Assembly: GCA_009760885.1 (NCBI GenBank)
Contig: CM019717.1
Span: 46,888,866-46,952,865, forward strand
DNA length: 64,000 nucleotides
DNA from: Achatina immaculata
Taxonomy: Eukaryota > Mollusca > Gastropoda > Stylommatophora > Achatinidae
Direction of reading: 5' to 3'
Shown: positions 21,487 to 32,482 of the stretch, one piece after another
Layout of the letters: each line of letters starts with the position of its first letter
Numbering within the stretch: the stretch's first letter is position 1
Notes under the pieces: generated by a model
What the model saw: only the letters and a program-made list of their open reading frames with translations
Told to the model about the DNA's origin: nothing
Database searches by the model: none
Position numbers and translations under genes: made by a program

Positions 21487-22660
21487 ATTCATTCATTAGC
21501 ATGTCCCTTGCGGAACTCTGCCTCCCTAACAGCACTCCTGTAGGCCTCTCGGTTGTGAGCAAGATCCCCTGCTGATGATGCATCCACTTGCAGATCATCA
21601 GCGATGTCTTGTTGCCATCTTCGTCTTGGTCTTCTCTTATTTATTTTTTCCCATTGATGACAACTGACAAAACAAACAAGGCAACTGAAATATGTATCAA
21701 TGAGGAAAAACTGGAAGAAGTGGAGAGTTTTGAATATCTTGGATCGCTACTAACTAATAATGGAGATACAATGAGGGAAATTAAAAGGAGGACATCTATC
21801 GCTCTTCAGAAAGTAAAACAAATAAAGAATCTGTGGAGAGGAGCAGACAGAACCACAAAAATAAGATTTTTAAGGACATGCATCTTTCCCATAGCAAGAT
21901 ATGCCTGTGAGACCTGGACACTTAACAAAACAGCTGAGAAACACATAAATGCCTTTGAATATAAATGCTACAGAAGAGTTCTCCAAATATCGTGGACACA
22001 AAAAAGAACAAATATATCTATACTACAAGAGCTTAATATTGAAGAAGGCTGGCTAGTGAAGAGGATTAAAGAGAGAAAACTGAAATATTTTGGACACATT
22101 AAACGTCATGATAATTTAGAGAAGACCGTATTGGAAGGATACATAATGGGAAAAAGAAAAAGAGGAAGACCAAGACGAAGATGGCTGCAAGACATCGTTG
22201 ACGATCTGGAAATGGATGCAACAGCAGCAGGCCATCTTGCTCACAACCGATAGGCCTACAGGAGTGCTGTTTGGGAGGCAAAGTTCCGCAAGGGACATGC
22301 AAATGAATGAATGAATGAATGTCTTCTCCAAAACTCTCATGACGTGTAATATGTCCTAAATAGCTAAGTTTTCTCTGTTTAATCGTCTTTACTAACAGAA
22401 CTTCTTCAATATTAAATTCTTGTAGCACGGACATATGTTCTTTTTTGTGCCCATGATATTTGCAGAACTCTTCTATAGCATTTACATTCAAAGGCACTTA
22501 TGTGTTTCTCTGCTGCATATGTCTCACAGGCAAATGTTGCAAAGGGAAAAATGGATGTCTTTAGAAATCTAATTTTTACACTTTTGTCTGTCCCTCTCCA
22601 CAGCTTCTGACGAGCAACAGATGTCCTCCTGTCCTCCTTTTAAATCTCCCTCATCATAGT
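21487..22660 (-). pseudogene. LINE-F copy split by a second LINE-F
   Basis: Two minus-strand pieces belong to one copy. 21487-21655 holds the (TGAA)n tail and the EAKFRKG end through the GRPRRRW region. 22323-22660 holds the upstream part (YFGHI, LQELNIEE, CYRRVLQ, YACET, KIRFLK). Between them about 20 bp expected in the family are missing, and a plus-strand LINE-F (21656-22322) is inserted. The host copy is diverged and frameshifted. Confidence 0.7.
21656..22322 (+). pseudogene. LINE-F C-terminal ~200 codons, nested insertion
   Basis: An almost clean frame beginning in the end of the RT domain: EVESFEYLGSLLTNNGDTM, KNLWRGADRTTKIRFLRTCI, YACETWTLNKTAEKHINAF, LNIEEGWLVKRIKERKLKYF, GKRKRGRPRRRWLQDIVDDL. 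The CGAGAG of other copies is CGATAG here, which makes a stop at 22251-22253. Past it, AYRSAVWEAKFRKGHANE and the (TGAA)n tail follow. It lies in the opposite orientation inside an older LINE-F, so it is the younger of the two. There is no RT catalytic core or endonuclease. Confidence 0.8.
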
Positions 22661-23545
22661 GCTACAGTTCGTGTTTTTTAGTTTTTTTTTCTCCTTGACA
22701 GACAGACAGACAGATACATAGATAGACAGATAGTTAGTTTTGGGTTGTATTCTCTTGTGGCCCTCAAATAGAGGCGCTATTTATGAATGCCTGCTATTAG
22801 AATGTGAAATTTAGTACACAAATACTCCATAGTTTCCCTCAAAAGTAGCAGTTAATAAACTGGCAATCAGAGTTCCCTCCCTTACTCCAAACACAAACAT
22901 ATACACACAATAATTCCCACATCATTAAATATTGTATCTTCATTTCTTATGCTGTATATGCCAAGCATTCAAAATCCATTCAATATATTGCCAATCCCTG
23001 TCATTTAAACCTAAACAGGATAAAATGTAATTTACGTTTGAAAGAGAGTTGAAATGTTCTTGCCTTAATGGCTTCTGGACAATACATTATTTGACGTATG
23101 TATAAATGAACATTTTTTTTCATAATTGTTTCGAAATCTTAAAAATATATATATATAAAAAAGGTAGTGCCAAATCGATCTAAATTGTCTATATGCTTCT
23201 TTGCCGGACAAATCCTGGCTAATAAAACAAATATTCGTTTAAAAAAAAAAGAAGATTCGGGTGTTTAAGACAGAATATTATCTTTATTGGAAATTTGAAG
23301 GTCAGGAATATCTGAAATAGAACAGAGGTTGCTTTGTGGCTTCTACTAGAGTGTAGGAAACTGGGGACGTCAATCTAGGGAGGTGGTTCCAGCTTCAGAA
23401 TGATCTAGTACTTAAGCAAAGGAAAACAAAAAAGAATAAGATGATGATGATGATGATGACGATGACGGTGGCGAAGAAGGAAAAAAGAATAATAAGAAGA
23501 AAAGTAGAAGAGAAGTAATAATAATAATAAGAAGAAGACGAAATA
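22661..23545. other. Unassigned; GACA repeats and A/T tracts
   Basis: A short (GACA)n stretch near 22695-22715 and an (ATA)n patch near 23145-23160. A (GAT)n/(AAT)n rich stretch lies at 23440-23535. No gene recognised. Confidence 0.35.
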
Positions 23546-23550
23546 TTTAC

Positions 23551-23629
23551 CTGTTACTGAGAACGTCACTAGCCAACTGGCAAACAGAAAAGAAAACATG
23601 GCGTTGAAGTGGCGGGATGTCCACGTCAT
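23551..23629 (-). other. Possible first coding exon with signal peptide
   Basis: On the minus strand an ATG at 23629-23627 with A at -3 opens MTWTSRHFNAMFSFLFASWL then VTFSVT: a short polar start and a hydrophobic core typical of a signal peptide. It is followed directly by a good splice donor, ACAG/GTAAAT, at 23551/23550, leaving phase 1, the usual phase after a signal-peptide exon. Past the donor the frame degenerates into low-complexity sequence, as intron would. A CAG-repeat lies upstream in the would-be 5' UTR. The pattern is right but short, so chance is not excluded. Downstream exons would lie at lower coordinates. Confidence 0.3.
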
Positions 23630-24424
23630 TTTCTTGTGGCTGTAATGACGGTCATAGTTACAGCAGTTAACCTGTCACGGCAGCAGCAGCAGCAGCACTA
23701 CCAGCAGTTTTTGTCCATTACAGAATGTCACACACAAAAATCTAACACCCACAGTCGACTAGAAAGCTGACACATGGCCTGGTAAACTTCAAATAACATC
23801 CTTTATCCAGGTCTTTTTAAGGAAAGACCAAACTCAGCAAAGTTTTTACCTTGAAATAATAACTGCCTTCCTGTAAATATCCGAAGCAAAATTTAGGGAA
23901 GAAAAAACAAACAAACTAAAGCAATACTTCTATTTGCTGGAAATACCACATTTTCAGTGTTAAGGTAATTCATTTTTGCAGCAGATTTTGCTGTCTTAAT
24001 GCCGTTATGAAAATCATATAAAATATTGCTTGAAAATAAATTATACGGTTCAAATTAGTCCCAGTTAATGTATTTTCCCGTTACAGAATATAATAACTTT
24101 GGTACACAACGCATGACTCAATGTATATTCTTGGACTAAGCCCATCATACGACTAATAACAGCAGTGATTGGCAAAATCTTCATCCGCGAAATACTTGAG
24201 TTCTGATTAGTACACATAAATGTAAACAATTTTTCTTCCCCACCGGAAAATAAAAAGCTTGTACAGACTTTTAGGGATGTTTCCCACAGGAGTTCAGACG
24301 TAAATCTAAGCTGAATGGTTCCTTCCCTTTCTACCCTACCAATATCTTCAAGGCTGGAAAAAAAAAGTCCTGTTTCCTTCTTTACAGGATTTCGGGGATC
24401 CCTGAATTTATACCTACCTGACAG
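23630..24424. other. Unassigned; (CAG)n near 23680-23697
   Basis: A short GCA/CAG run and otherwise unremarkable AT-rich DNA. No gene recognised. Confidence 0.35.
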
Positions 24425-24645
24425 GGGCCTTAGACGCTGGTCCGAATAGGCAGTCAGTGATCTGTAGCTTCCATGCTAGCGTTATGGTTGGTGTTACCAC
24501 AGCTAACAAAGACCCTGTCCCACCTGTCCGTTTGGTAACCCAAGTAGCAGGCCCAGCCTGGCTAACGGCGGGCAGGGATCACCACAGTCCCTATGGTGGT
24601 GGAGTCTGCTAAAGAAGTATTGCACACCCCATGCTTTTTAGCTCC
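24425..24645 (-). repeat. CTTG-linked interspersed repeat, truncated
   Basis: Carries the distal two thirds of the family: GAGCTAAAAAGCATGGGG, GTGTGCAATACTTCTTTAGC, GTTAGCCAGGCTGGG, GTGGGACAGGGTCTTTG, and GACTGCCTATTCGG at the 3' side. The CTTGT-bearing 5' end is absent. Confidence 0.65.
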
Positions 24646-24689
24646 ACTCATAGACTGGGAAAAAATATCATTCCAGTCCATCGCTATAC

Positions 24690-25080
24690 GCCGAATCTGT
24701 CACTATTCATCAAGTTTATCACTGTCCGTCTAGTCTTTCACTATTCATCAAGTCTGTCACTGTCCGTTCAGTCTGTCACTATTCATCAAGTTTGTCACTG
24801 TCTGTCCAGTCTGTCACCATTCATCAAATTTGTCACTGTCTGTCCAGTCTGTCACCATTCATCAAGTTTGTCACTGTCTGTCCAGTCTGCCACCATTCAT
24901 CAAGTTTGTCACTGTCCGTCTAGTCTTTCACTATTCATCAAGTCTGTCACTGTCCGTTCAGTCTGTCACCATTCATCAAGTTTGTCACTGTCTGTCCAGT
25001 CTGTCACCATTCATCAAGTTTGTCACTGTCCGTTTAGTCTGTCACTATCCGTTGAGCCTGTCACTCATCATCAATCTGCA
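24690..25080. repeat. Minisatellite, 38-bp unit
   Basis: About ten units of CATTCATCAAGTTTGTCAC plus TGTCTGTCCAGTCTGTCAC. A short stretch of the same motif (GTCAAGTCTGTCACCATC, GAGCCTGTCACTTATCAT) reappears at 28808-28850. Confidence 0.8.
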
Positions 25081-25184
25081 CGGTCTTCAGTAGGAAGGTT
25101 GCCGGTAATCAATCTCGCTCCCTCGCTCCCTCGCCTTGATGGTGCACTCAGCCAGGCTGTGCCACGTATGCTATCTTTCTACAT

Positions 25185-25570
25185 ACATCTCTGTTTACCT
25201 CTCTCCCTTCTTTCTTCCTCTTTTTCCTTCTATTATGGTCTTCGTTGTATTACTGTCTTTTGATGTGGCCAGTGTATTTTGTTTTCTTGATCCTTATTTC
25301 TTTAACCAGCCTGTGTTGCACTTGTGGTTAGTCTAATACTTGTATATTTGATATTTCCATTTTCCATGATATGTTACCCATTTTCCTGTTGATCAGCATT
25401 TCTACTGCATTTATCACTCTCTCAGACGTACTGCTTAGAGTTTAAGTATCTGCTCTGTACTGTAACACAGAATAGTTACAGTATTTTATAAGTTTCATTT
25501 TTGTTTTAATAGGCAGATTCCTGGTCAATAGTATTGTCTTCATGGTGCTGAATGTGTGTGTTGCATTGCT
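25185..25570 (-). pseudogene. LINE-G: decayed retrotransposon C-terminal fragment
   Basis: Reverse-strand reading gives MKTILLTRNLPIKTKMKLIK, CNYSVLQYRADT, SERVINAVEMLINRKMGNIS, VKEIRIKKTKYTGHIKRQ and a lysine/arginine-rich tail. These are the standard order of post-RT motifs in RTE-like LINEs (NRxLxxxxKxxLIK, LLYGxETW, GHIxR). Several stops and frameshifts are present. It does not match LINE-A, B, C or F closely. Confidence 0.6.
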
Positions 25571-26082
25571 GTTCTTCTCTTTATCTCCGTCCCACATCTC
25601 CCATCTGTCATTATCTATCAATCAAGTGAACATTATACAATATATAGGCCCCTATCATTTGAGAATTTATAATTTCTATGGCGTAATTATTATTTATTAT
25701 CTATTTAATATACTTTATTTAATATAACAGATTATATACGTTATTCCGCGCTCACTGCTAAAATCTTTCTGTTATTGTTACTGTTATTTCTGTTACATCA
25801 AATGGACTTCTATTTCTCTTCAAACACACGGTGGTAGACGAGCAATACCGACCTGCAGGACACGAGTGAATGACGGTTTATAAAATCATCAAAACTCAAG
25901 CTGCCGACACACGTCCTCTGGTTGGTTTCAGTTTGCAACTAAAATGATGAATCTGTACTCGACTGTAGTCTAAACATAAGGCATGGGCTGAATTCGACCC
26001 TGTTATAAGATAATACTTGACGGTCACTCTAAGAGAGGTTTTACTGTAGTCTCAAAGTCCTAACAAAATGTCGCTCCCTTAC
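25571..26082. other. Unassigned sequence
   Basis: No recognisable gene or repeat. Confidence 0.35.
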
Positions 26083-26261
26083 CTCATCATCTTCTACAGA
26101 GAAAAACTGCTCCTTTCGCCATGACCGGCACTCGCTACAACTGACAAGTTCCCTGAAACGTGACACAGAGGTTGTGTTTTTCCCAAACTCTCCGTCTGAC
26201 CATTCGAGTGTAACAGAATAAAGCTTTGACACAGTTATCATGACTATTGGAAGGCAGAATT
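26083..26261 (-). other. Possible internal host exon, unidentified
   Basis: A 179-nt minus-strand segment is bounded by an AG acceptor (GATGTCCCGGTGGCAG/AATTCT) and an almost ideal donor (GATGAG/GTAAGG at 26083/26082). The frame between them is open for 59 codons, entering in phase 1 and leaving in phase 0: FCLPIVMITVSKLYSVTLEW, SDGEFGKNTTSVSRFRELVS, CSECRSWRKEQFFSVEDDE. It contains an NTT glycosylation-type sequon and three Cys. Composition is not repeat-like and no transposon motif is visible. I do not recognise the family. The branch region upstream is only moderately pyrimidine-rich. Confidence 0.3.
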
Positions 26262-26814
26262 CTGCCACCGGGACATCAATACAAGACATGATACATATTG
26301 TCAACGACAGAGTCTCCAATTTATAGTTTTCAAAGAGCCACCAAAGCTTTAATACAGGAATTAGATGTGGGTGACCAGATGGGGGATGGATTGAGTCAAG
26401 AAAATCAAACAATACCAAAAAAAAAAAAGCACATAATGTCAAATGTTCCGGAAAGGGGGCTATCTCGTCATAGGAACAAAATATGACTCAAGACATACTT
26501 ACAGACTTCTATTCGAATCACCACACACTGCTCCAAACAACTGAACCAATATCTCACAAACATTATAACACTTCCATCCTAAGTCATAACGCTAAACAAT
26601 AGGAGAACCTCTCCTGATATCTCAAAACTAAAAAAAAAACTGGTAAGTAACATGATCCATCACTCCTACACAAAACTATGTCCAATGGGACAACCAACAA
26701 TACTTTACATGACTGGAACAATTGTTCTACTCCTGCAACCAACTATAGGGAATCCTGGTCCTGCCTAATAGCCTTGACTGGAAAACTTTTACTCTGACTA
26801 TCAAAAATCATTTA
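26262..26814. other. Unassigned sequence
   Basis: An A-run near 26418-26428; otherwise nothing recognised. Confidence 0.35.
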
Positions 26815-28285
26815 CTGTTCAAAAAAAGAAACGCAACAAATACGATGTTGCAATTTAAACTGAAGTTTCTTGATCAGACAAGGGCAAATTGCCTGAAACG
26901 TTCACTTGGACATCAGCTTCACGTGCTGACCTGAAATGTACTCAGCAGATGATTCATGATCGCAGAAAAGCGACACTAGTCAAAACAACATTTTTTGACA
27001 ATAACTCATGACAGGTTCACGAGAATCCCATGAAAATTACTGAACACAAAACTCACTGACCATGTTATTGAATGCCTATAAAACATTGGCGCTCCTCGAA
27101 TCAGTTCGTTTGAAAATTCAATGAGCAAGTATGACTTATCTCACTACAGAACAACGACTCATCATCATTGGACGTTTACAGACTGGACAGTCACAGAGTG
27201 TAGTGGCCAGACAATTTAATGTGGTTATAAGCACCATTAGGCGCCTTTGGAGACGATTTCAAGAAACTGGCTCAGCTGCAGACCGGCCACGCAGTGGAAG
27301 ACCCATAGCCACATCTCCTGCTGAAGGCCGCTTCATGAATCGATTTGCATCTGCATCCTCAACAGTCCAGTCAATGACAGCAGCTCGTCGAATTTCAGAT
27401 AATCGATCAGGAACCGGCTGCACGACGCTGGTCTTTGTGTTAGAAGACCCCACAGAGATCCTGTTCTTACGGACCGGCATCGCCAGAATCTACTGCAGTG
27501 AGCGAACCAGCGTCGTCAAAGGACCGTTGCGAATGATTGGAGAAGGGTTTGGTTTAGTGATGGATCATTCTTTCTGCTTCAGCGACACGATAGACGGAGA
27601 AGAGTTTACCGCAGAGTCCATGAGCCAGAACATGAGGATCCTCCACATGGTGGTGGAGGTGTACTGGTGTAGGGGGCGATCAACTTCATGGGAAGAAGTG
27701 ACCTCGTGCAAATTGAATGACGTCTGAATGTCTAAACAGTGACTCTGAAATTCTTCGTCCTCACGTCCTTCCACTTCCTGCCGCAGCAGGGTCGATTTTC
27801 CAGCAGGATAACGCTCGACCTCATGTGGCACAACTCACAACCCAGTTCCTCGCTGACAACAACGTCCAGACCATTCCGTGGCCATCCATGCCATCAGACA
27901 TGAACTTACGGGATGAACTCAACGGACAAGTCCGCCAGCGAGACATGGCGCCAACCAATCTCCGACAGTTGTCTCTTGCACTGCGGGAAGAGTGGGCAGT
28001 CATCCCACAACAGATCTAACGGCTAATCAGATCCATGTCAAGGAGATGTCGTTCTCTGATACAGGCCAGAGGAGGCCATACACCTTACCGAAAGGGAGGC
28101 CTCAGTCGTAAAGAATAAAAGTCCAAACCAAATTTAATGAACATCATTTCATTGTTAAGTCTTAAAGTTTCTTCATACCAAGATTTAAACATGAATTCTG
28201 TAAAACAAAATTTTGATACACGTTTGAAATTTGGTGTCCATTACAACTACAATAGTATTACGTTTCTTTTTTTTTTTTTTAACAC
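26815..28285 (+). mobile_element. Tc1/mariner-like DNA transposon, inactive
   Basis: Terminal inverted repeats: left CTGTTCAAAAAAAGAAACGC at 26815, right (reverse complement) GTGTTAAA then an A-run and GAAACGTAA, ending near 28285. A TA precedes the left end (26813-26814), while the right TA is not intact. The right A/T tract has expanded relative to the left. Length about 1.47 kb, typical for the superfamily. The single transposase gene inside is a pseudogene. Confidence 0.8.
27131..28118 (+). pseudogene. Tc1-like transposase pseudogene
   Basis: Cut-and-paste transposase. The N-terminus from the ATG is intact: a helix-turn-helix pair (TTEQRLIIIGRLQTGQSQS, VVARQFNVVISTIRRLWRRF) and the GRPIATSP linker. 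After about 27400 the frame is lost. In other frames WRRVWFSDGS (first catalytic Asp kept, the following Glu now Gly), LLQRHDRRRRVYRRVHEP, INFMGRSDLVQIE, and then IFQQDNARPHVAQ (second Asp) are readable. The third catalytic region, normally NPIEHLWDEL, reads NLRDEL: the PIEH residues, including the catalytic Glu, are deleted. A TAA at 28017-28019 cuts off a conserved end that continues in frame to 28118 (RSLIQARGGHTPYRKGG). It cannot be active. Confidence 0.85.
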
Positions 28286-28870
28286 TCTCTGACATCTAAA
28301 CCATCTCTGTCCGAGTCTCCTTTCCTCTATGTCTGAGCTTCTCGTTTTTTTCAGAGTTTCCATTTTTATATTTCCCGGCTCCGCGGTGAAATCTCGGGAT
28401 TTTCCTTTCTTCACCGTTTCCAACTCGTGCCAGTTACAACGCAGGCTGCTATGTGCTAGAAACTTCTTCCTACCTTTCTCATGATAATCAGACTTTCAGT
28501 ACCGAACTAGTTCATCCCAGTTAGTTTTGATAACAAACGGGACTTATGAACTTTTACTGAAGGTTCTCAACATGTTCGCAACTCTCAATCTTAATCAATA
28601 AAATTGTTATTTCCCTTATGCCTGTACTATGCTGGCATACCAGATGACTTTCTTAGATCTCTACTAGCCCACTTGAGATAATACTAAGAAGTCTTAAGCT
28701 ACTGCTAGCTATAGGTGTCAAGGTTTGATCTGAGGTCAAAAAGGCTCTTGACTTCCAGGCTCTGCCCAAACATTCCACCTTGCCCAGAGCTGTAGTATTT
28801 CTGAAAATGTCAAGTCTGTCACCATCCCTTGAGCCTGTCACTTATCATTTCAGCCTACTTACGTTTGAAT
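28286..28870. other. Unassigned, with short minisatellite echo at 28808-28850
   Basis: The stretch 28808-28850 repeats the motif of the 24690-25080 array (GTCTGTCACCAT, GAGCCTGTCACT). Otherwise nothing recognised. Confidence 0.4.
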
Positions 28871-28879
28871 TTAAGAGAA

Positions 28880-29045
28880 CAATTGTCCAGTAGTAAATAT
28901 TTTATTAGAAGATAATGCATCACCATCCATTACGAACCGTAGTAAATATTATATAAGGAGATAATACAATACCATCCATTAAGAACCGCAGTATATATTA
29001 TATAAGAAGATAATAAAATATTAAGAAAAGTAGCAAATATTATAT
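28880..29045. repeat. Minisatellite, left part, split by LINE-B
   Basis: Degenerate units of roughly 42-50 bp: ATTAAGAACCGTAGTAAAT plus ATTATATAAGAAGATAATA. The same units resume at 30498-30830 beyond the LINE-B insertion. Confidence 0.75.
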
Positions 29046-30497
29046 ATATCTCTCTCTCTGAACCTTAAGTGCCCAGGGCACATGGGGCTTCCGCAAGGGT
29101 TTTCCACAAATGCCTGTCCTTCGCCTTTTTTTCTGCTCTTGCCCAGGTGAGCCCTCTATTGCTCAACATCCTTTCTGTTGTTCTTCTCCATGTCTCTTTT
29201 GGTCTAACCTTACTTCTGTTCCCCTGTGGTGTCCATCTTAGTGCTATTTTTGGTAGTGAGTTATCAGTCATTCGAAACACATGTCCCAACCATCGCCAGC
29301 GTCTTTCCTCAATAATTGTTGTCAGTGGCTTCATCTGCATTTCTGCCAATAAGATGTTATTTCTTATGGTGTTTGGCCAAAATATTTTTCTAATTCTTCG
29401 TAAATATTTAGTCTGGAAAGAATTCAATTTGTTTTCTATGGTTTTAGTGATTTTCCAGCATTCACTTCCATAGAGTAGTACACTTAGAACATTACTCTTA
29501 AATATCCTGATTTTCATATTTATGCTTAGTTTTTTTTTATTTCCATATATTCTGCAGCATTGCAAAAGCCTGGTTTGCTCTAGTAAGTCTGCTGTTGATG
29601 TCCTCTGTGCTGTCTCCATTTTCTACTACTCTGCTGCCAAGGTATACAAATTCGTTGACCTCCTCCACTAACTTGTTATCTACTCTGAGTACATTTCTGT
29701 TGTTCACATTTTGCTTCATTAACTTTGTCTTTCCTACGTTGATCTTTAGTCCTATGTTGTTTGCATTCTGAGTTAGTTTGTTTATTTTATCTTGCATATC
29801 TTTGTGACTGCTTGATAATAGACAAATGTCGTCCGCAAAGTCAAGGTCCTCCAGCACTGTGTCAAGGGTCCATTGTAATCCTCTGCGTTTGTTTGATGTT
29901 GCCTCCTTCATTAACCAGTCTATTGCCAAGATAAATAATGTTGGTGATAGTACACATCCCTGCTTCACTCCTGTTTGTACCCTAAAGCTGCTGGAGGTAT
30001 GTTCTTCACAGATCACTTTGCACTGAAAACCCTCATATAGGACTTTGATTACATTCACTATCTTATGGGGGAGGCCATGCCATCTTAGGATTTTCCACAG
30101 TGCATCTCTGTTGACACTGTCAAAGGCTTTCTCAAAATCTATGAATAATGCATATGTTGTGCTATGCCACTCATTTGCCTGTTCTAATATTTGTCTAAGT
30201 ACAAATATGTGGTCTATGCATGATCTTCCTTTCCTAAATCCTGCCTGCTCTTTCCGAAAAAAGTTTTTCCTCAAGTGTTGGTACAATTCTGTTGATGATT
30301 ATTCTGCAAAATACTTTACTGGTGAGTGGCAGTAGGGTAATGCCTCTCCAGTTCCCGCAATCTCTGAGGTCACCCTTCTTTGGTAGTTCTACTATAAGCC
30401 CAGTTTTCCACTCATCTGGGGCTTTTTCTAGATCCCAAATGTGTTGTAATATCCGGCAAAGTTGTTTTGGTGTTTCTGTTTCTTCTGCTTTCAACAT
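29046..30497 (-). pseudogene. LINE-B reverse transcriptase, longest copy, frameshifted
   Basis: The longest LINE-B in the window, minus strand. It begins in the pre-RT region (EMLKAEETETPKQLCRIL, GLIVELPKKGDLRDCGNW, RGITLLPLTSKVF), then EQAGFRKGRSCIDHIF, block A FIDFEKAFDSV, GVKQGCVLSPTLF, catalytic FADD, YLGSRV, LYGSECW, GHVFRM and the end APCALGT. Two frameshifts are visible: an expanded T run near 30257-30263 on the minus strand (GAAAAACTTTTTTCGG) and an A run near 29530-29540. The endonuclease is missing by 5' truncation. The 3' tail is (AG)n then TA. CAAATATTATATA flanks both sides (left near 29030, right at 30491), consistent with a target duplication, although the host array repeats that motif. 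Confidence 0.85.
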
Positions 30498-30830
30498 CTC
30501 AAATATTATATAAGAAGATAATAAAACATTAAGAACCATAATAAATACTATATAAGAAGATAATAAAACATTAATAAAAGTAGTAAATATTATATAAGAA
30601 GATAATAAAACATTAAGAACCGTATTAAATATTACATAAGAAGAGAATAAAACATTAAAAAAACCATAGTAAATATTATACAAGACGATAATATAACCCT
30701 CCATTAATAACCGTAGTAAATATTACATAAGAAGATAATAAAAGATTAAAAAATCGTAGAAAATGTTATATAAGAAGATAATTCATCACCATCAAGAACC
30801 GTACTAAATATTGCATAAGGAGATAGTACA
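30498..30830. repeat. Minisatellite, right part, split by LINE-B
   Basis: Continuation of 28880-29045: about seven units of AAATATTATATAAGAAGATA plus ATAAAACATTAAGAACCGTA. Confidence 0.75.
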
Positions 30831-31061
30831 CTACTATTCACTGGTATTGTATGAAAAGTCATGGAACCAGGGCAATCATTAAGCATATGCTGAAATGCAT
30901 GGTGAACTAATTTTGAATTTTTTTTCTTTTCTTAACATGTATTTGTTGACCGTTTACAATTATAACATTTCCCGAATGCTTTTTTTAAAATGATAAATAA
31001 AGATTTTCTTAGTTACCACATTAATACCCCCCCCCAACCTCCTTGTATTTTCCTGCATGCC

Positions 31062-31112
31062 TAATAACACCATAACCATATGTGCCTCTAAGGCACATAT
31101 CACACACTGGTC
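31062..31112 (+). mobile_element. Probable SINE 3'-half scrap
   Basis: TAACACCATAACCATATGTG then CCTCTAAGGCACATAT resembles the 3' half of the SINE at 44606-44850 (TAACACCATATCCCTGTGTG, CCTCTAATGCATGACA). About 50 bp only. Confidence 0.35.
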
Positions 31113-31174
31113 ACATCTCACTGGATAAAATATATTTTACAGAGAAGACAGAAAAACCCTACAATGAGTCCAAC

Positions 31175-32482
31175 CAAAGAAACCAGGTGCAAAGGAATGT
31201 GACGACCACCGGACTATCAGCCTCTCATGTCACATAACGAAGCTACTTCTGAGAATAATTATGAGAAGAACAAGGAAAAAGATAAAAATGGAAATAGCAG
31301 ATGAACAGTTTGGATTTGTTGAAGGAAAGGGAACACACAATGCCATTTATGCTTTACGAACACTAACAGAAAGAGCTTTAGAAGTACAGAAAGATCTCTA
31401 CTTATGTTTCATTGATTACACCAAGGCATTTGACAAGGTGAAACATAATGAAATTATTAAAATGCTTAAAGACATCAATATAGACGGCAAAGACCTGAGG
31501 ATTGTAAAACATCTATACTGGCAGCAAGAAGCAGCAGTTCGAGTTGAAAATAGAATTGGAAAATATCAACCTATAAAACAAGGGGTGCGACAAGGATGTG
31601 TACTATCTCCAGACCTTTTTTCTCTGTACAGCGAGAATATTCTAAGAACAATCATCACAGAACCAGGCATAAAAATTGGAGGATACAATATTAACAACCT
31701 TCGGTATGCTGACGACACAGTACTGATAGCTGAGAACCAACAAGACCTGCAAAATCTCTTGGATAAGGTCGCCAAAGAAAGTGAACAGAAAGGCCTTACT
31801 TTGAACATCAAAAAGACAGAGACTATGGTTATATCTAAGAAACAGAATCCACAAGCATGCAGTATAAAATTAAACGGAACAATTCTAAAGCAGTTGCAGA
31901 ATTCAAATACCTTGGAGCAGTAATAACTTCAGATGGGAAATGCAAAACAGAAATTAGGAACAGAATAGGCCAAGCAAAGACTGCATTTCAGAGAATGAGA
32001 AACATATTAGCTAACACATCTTTATCAATGAATGTTAGAAAACGAGTCCTAAAATGCTATATTGAACCTATCTTGTTATATGGAAGTGAATCATGGACAA
32101 TAGGCAAGTCTGCACAAAAATCATTGGAAGCAGCAGAAATGTGGTTTATTAGAAGAATGTTGCGAATCCCCTGGACAGCAAAAATAACTAATGAAGAATG
32201 TAGGAGAAGAGCTGGAGAAACAAAAAACCTTGTCAGAAAGATAAGAGAGAGACAATGTACTTTCATAGGACATGCAATGAGAAGAGGGGGCATTGAAAAT
32301 ATTATAACAACAGGAAAAATAGAAGGAAGAAGATCAAGAGGAAGACCAAGAGAAATTATACTGGACAGTCTGACGGGATGGTGTGATTAGAGATCACCAA
32401 CTGAACTGATGGCCTACATGAAGGATCGTGTACTCTGGAGAAGCATAATAGCCAACGCCAGTCGGCACGGCACCTGATGATG
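31175..32482 (+). pseudogene. LINE-C reverse transcriptase, 5'-truncated, frameshift plus stop
   Basis: Nearly identical to the LINE-C at 15786-17668 but starting later, at [18 protein letters not shown]. It carries [20 protein letters not shown], block [31 protein letters not shown] and catalytic LRYADD. A one-base deletion near 31903 (CAGAATTC for CAGAAATTC) shifts the frame. The second frame runs from [19 protein letters not shown] through [28 protein letters not shown] and GRRSRGRPRE to a TAG at 32388-32390, where the other copy has Arg-encoding bases. The tail ASRHGT and (GAT)n follow. It retains the ten bases lost from the 15.8 kb copy, so the two copies decayed independently. Confidence 0.85.
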
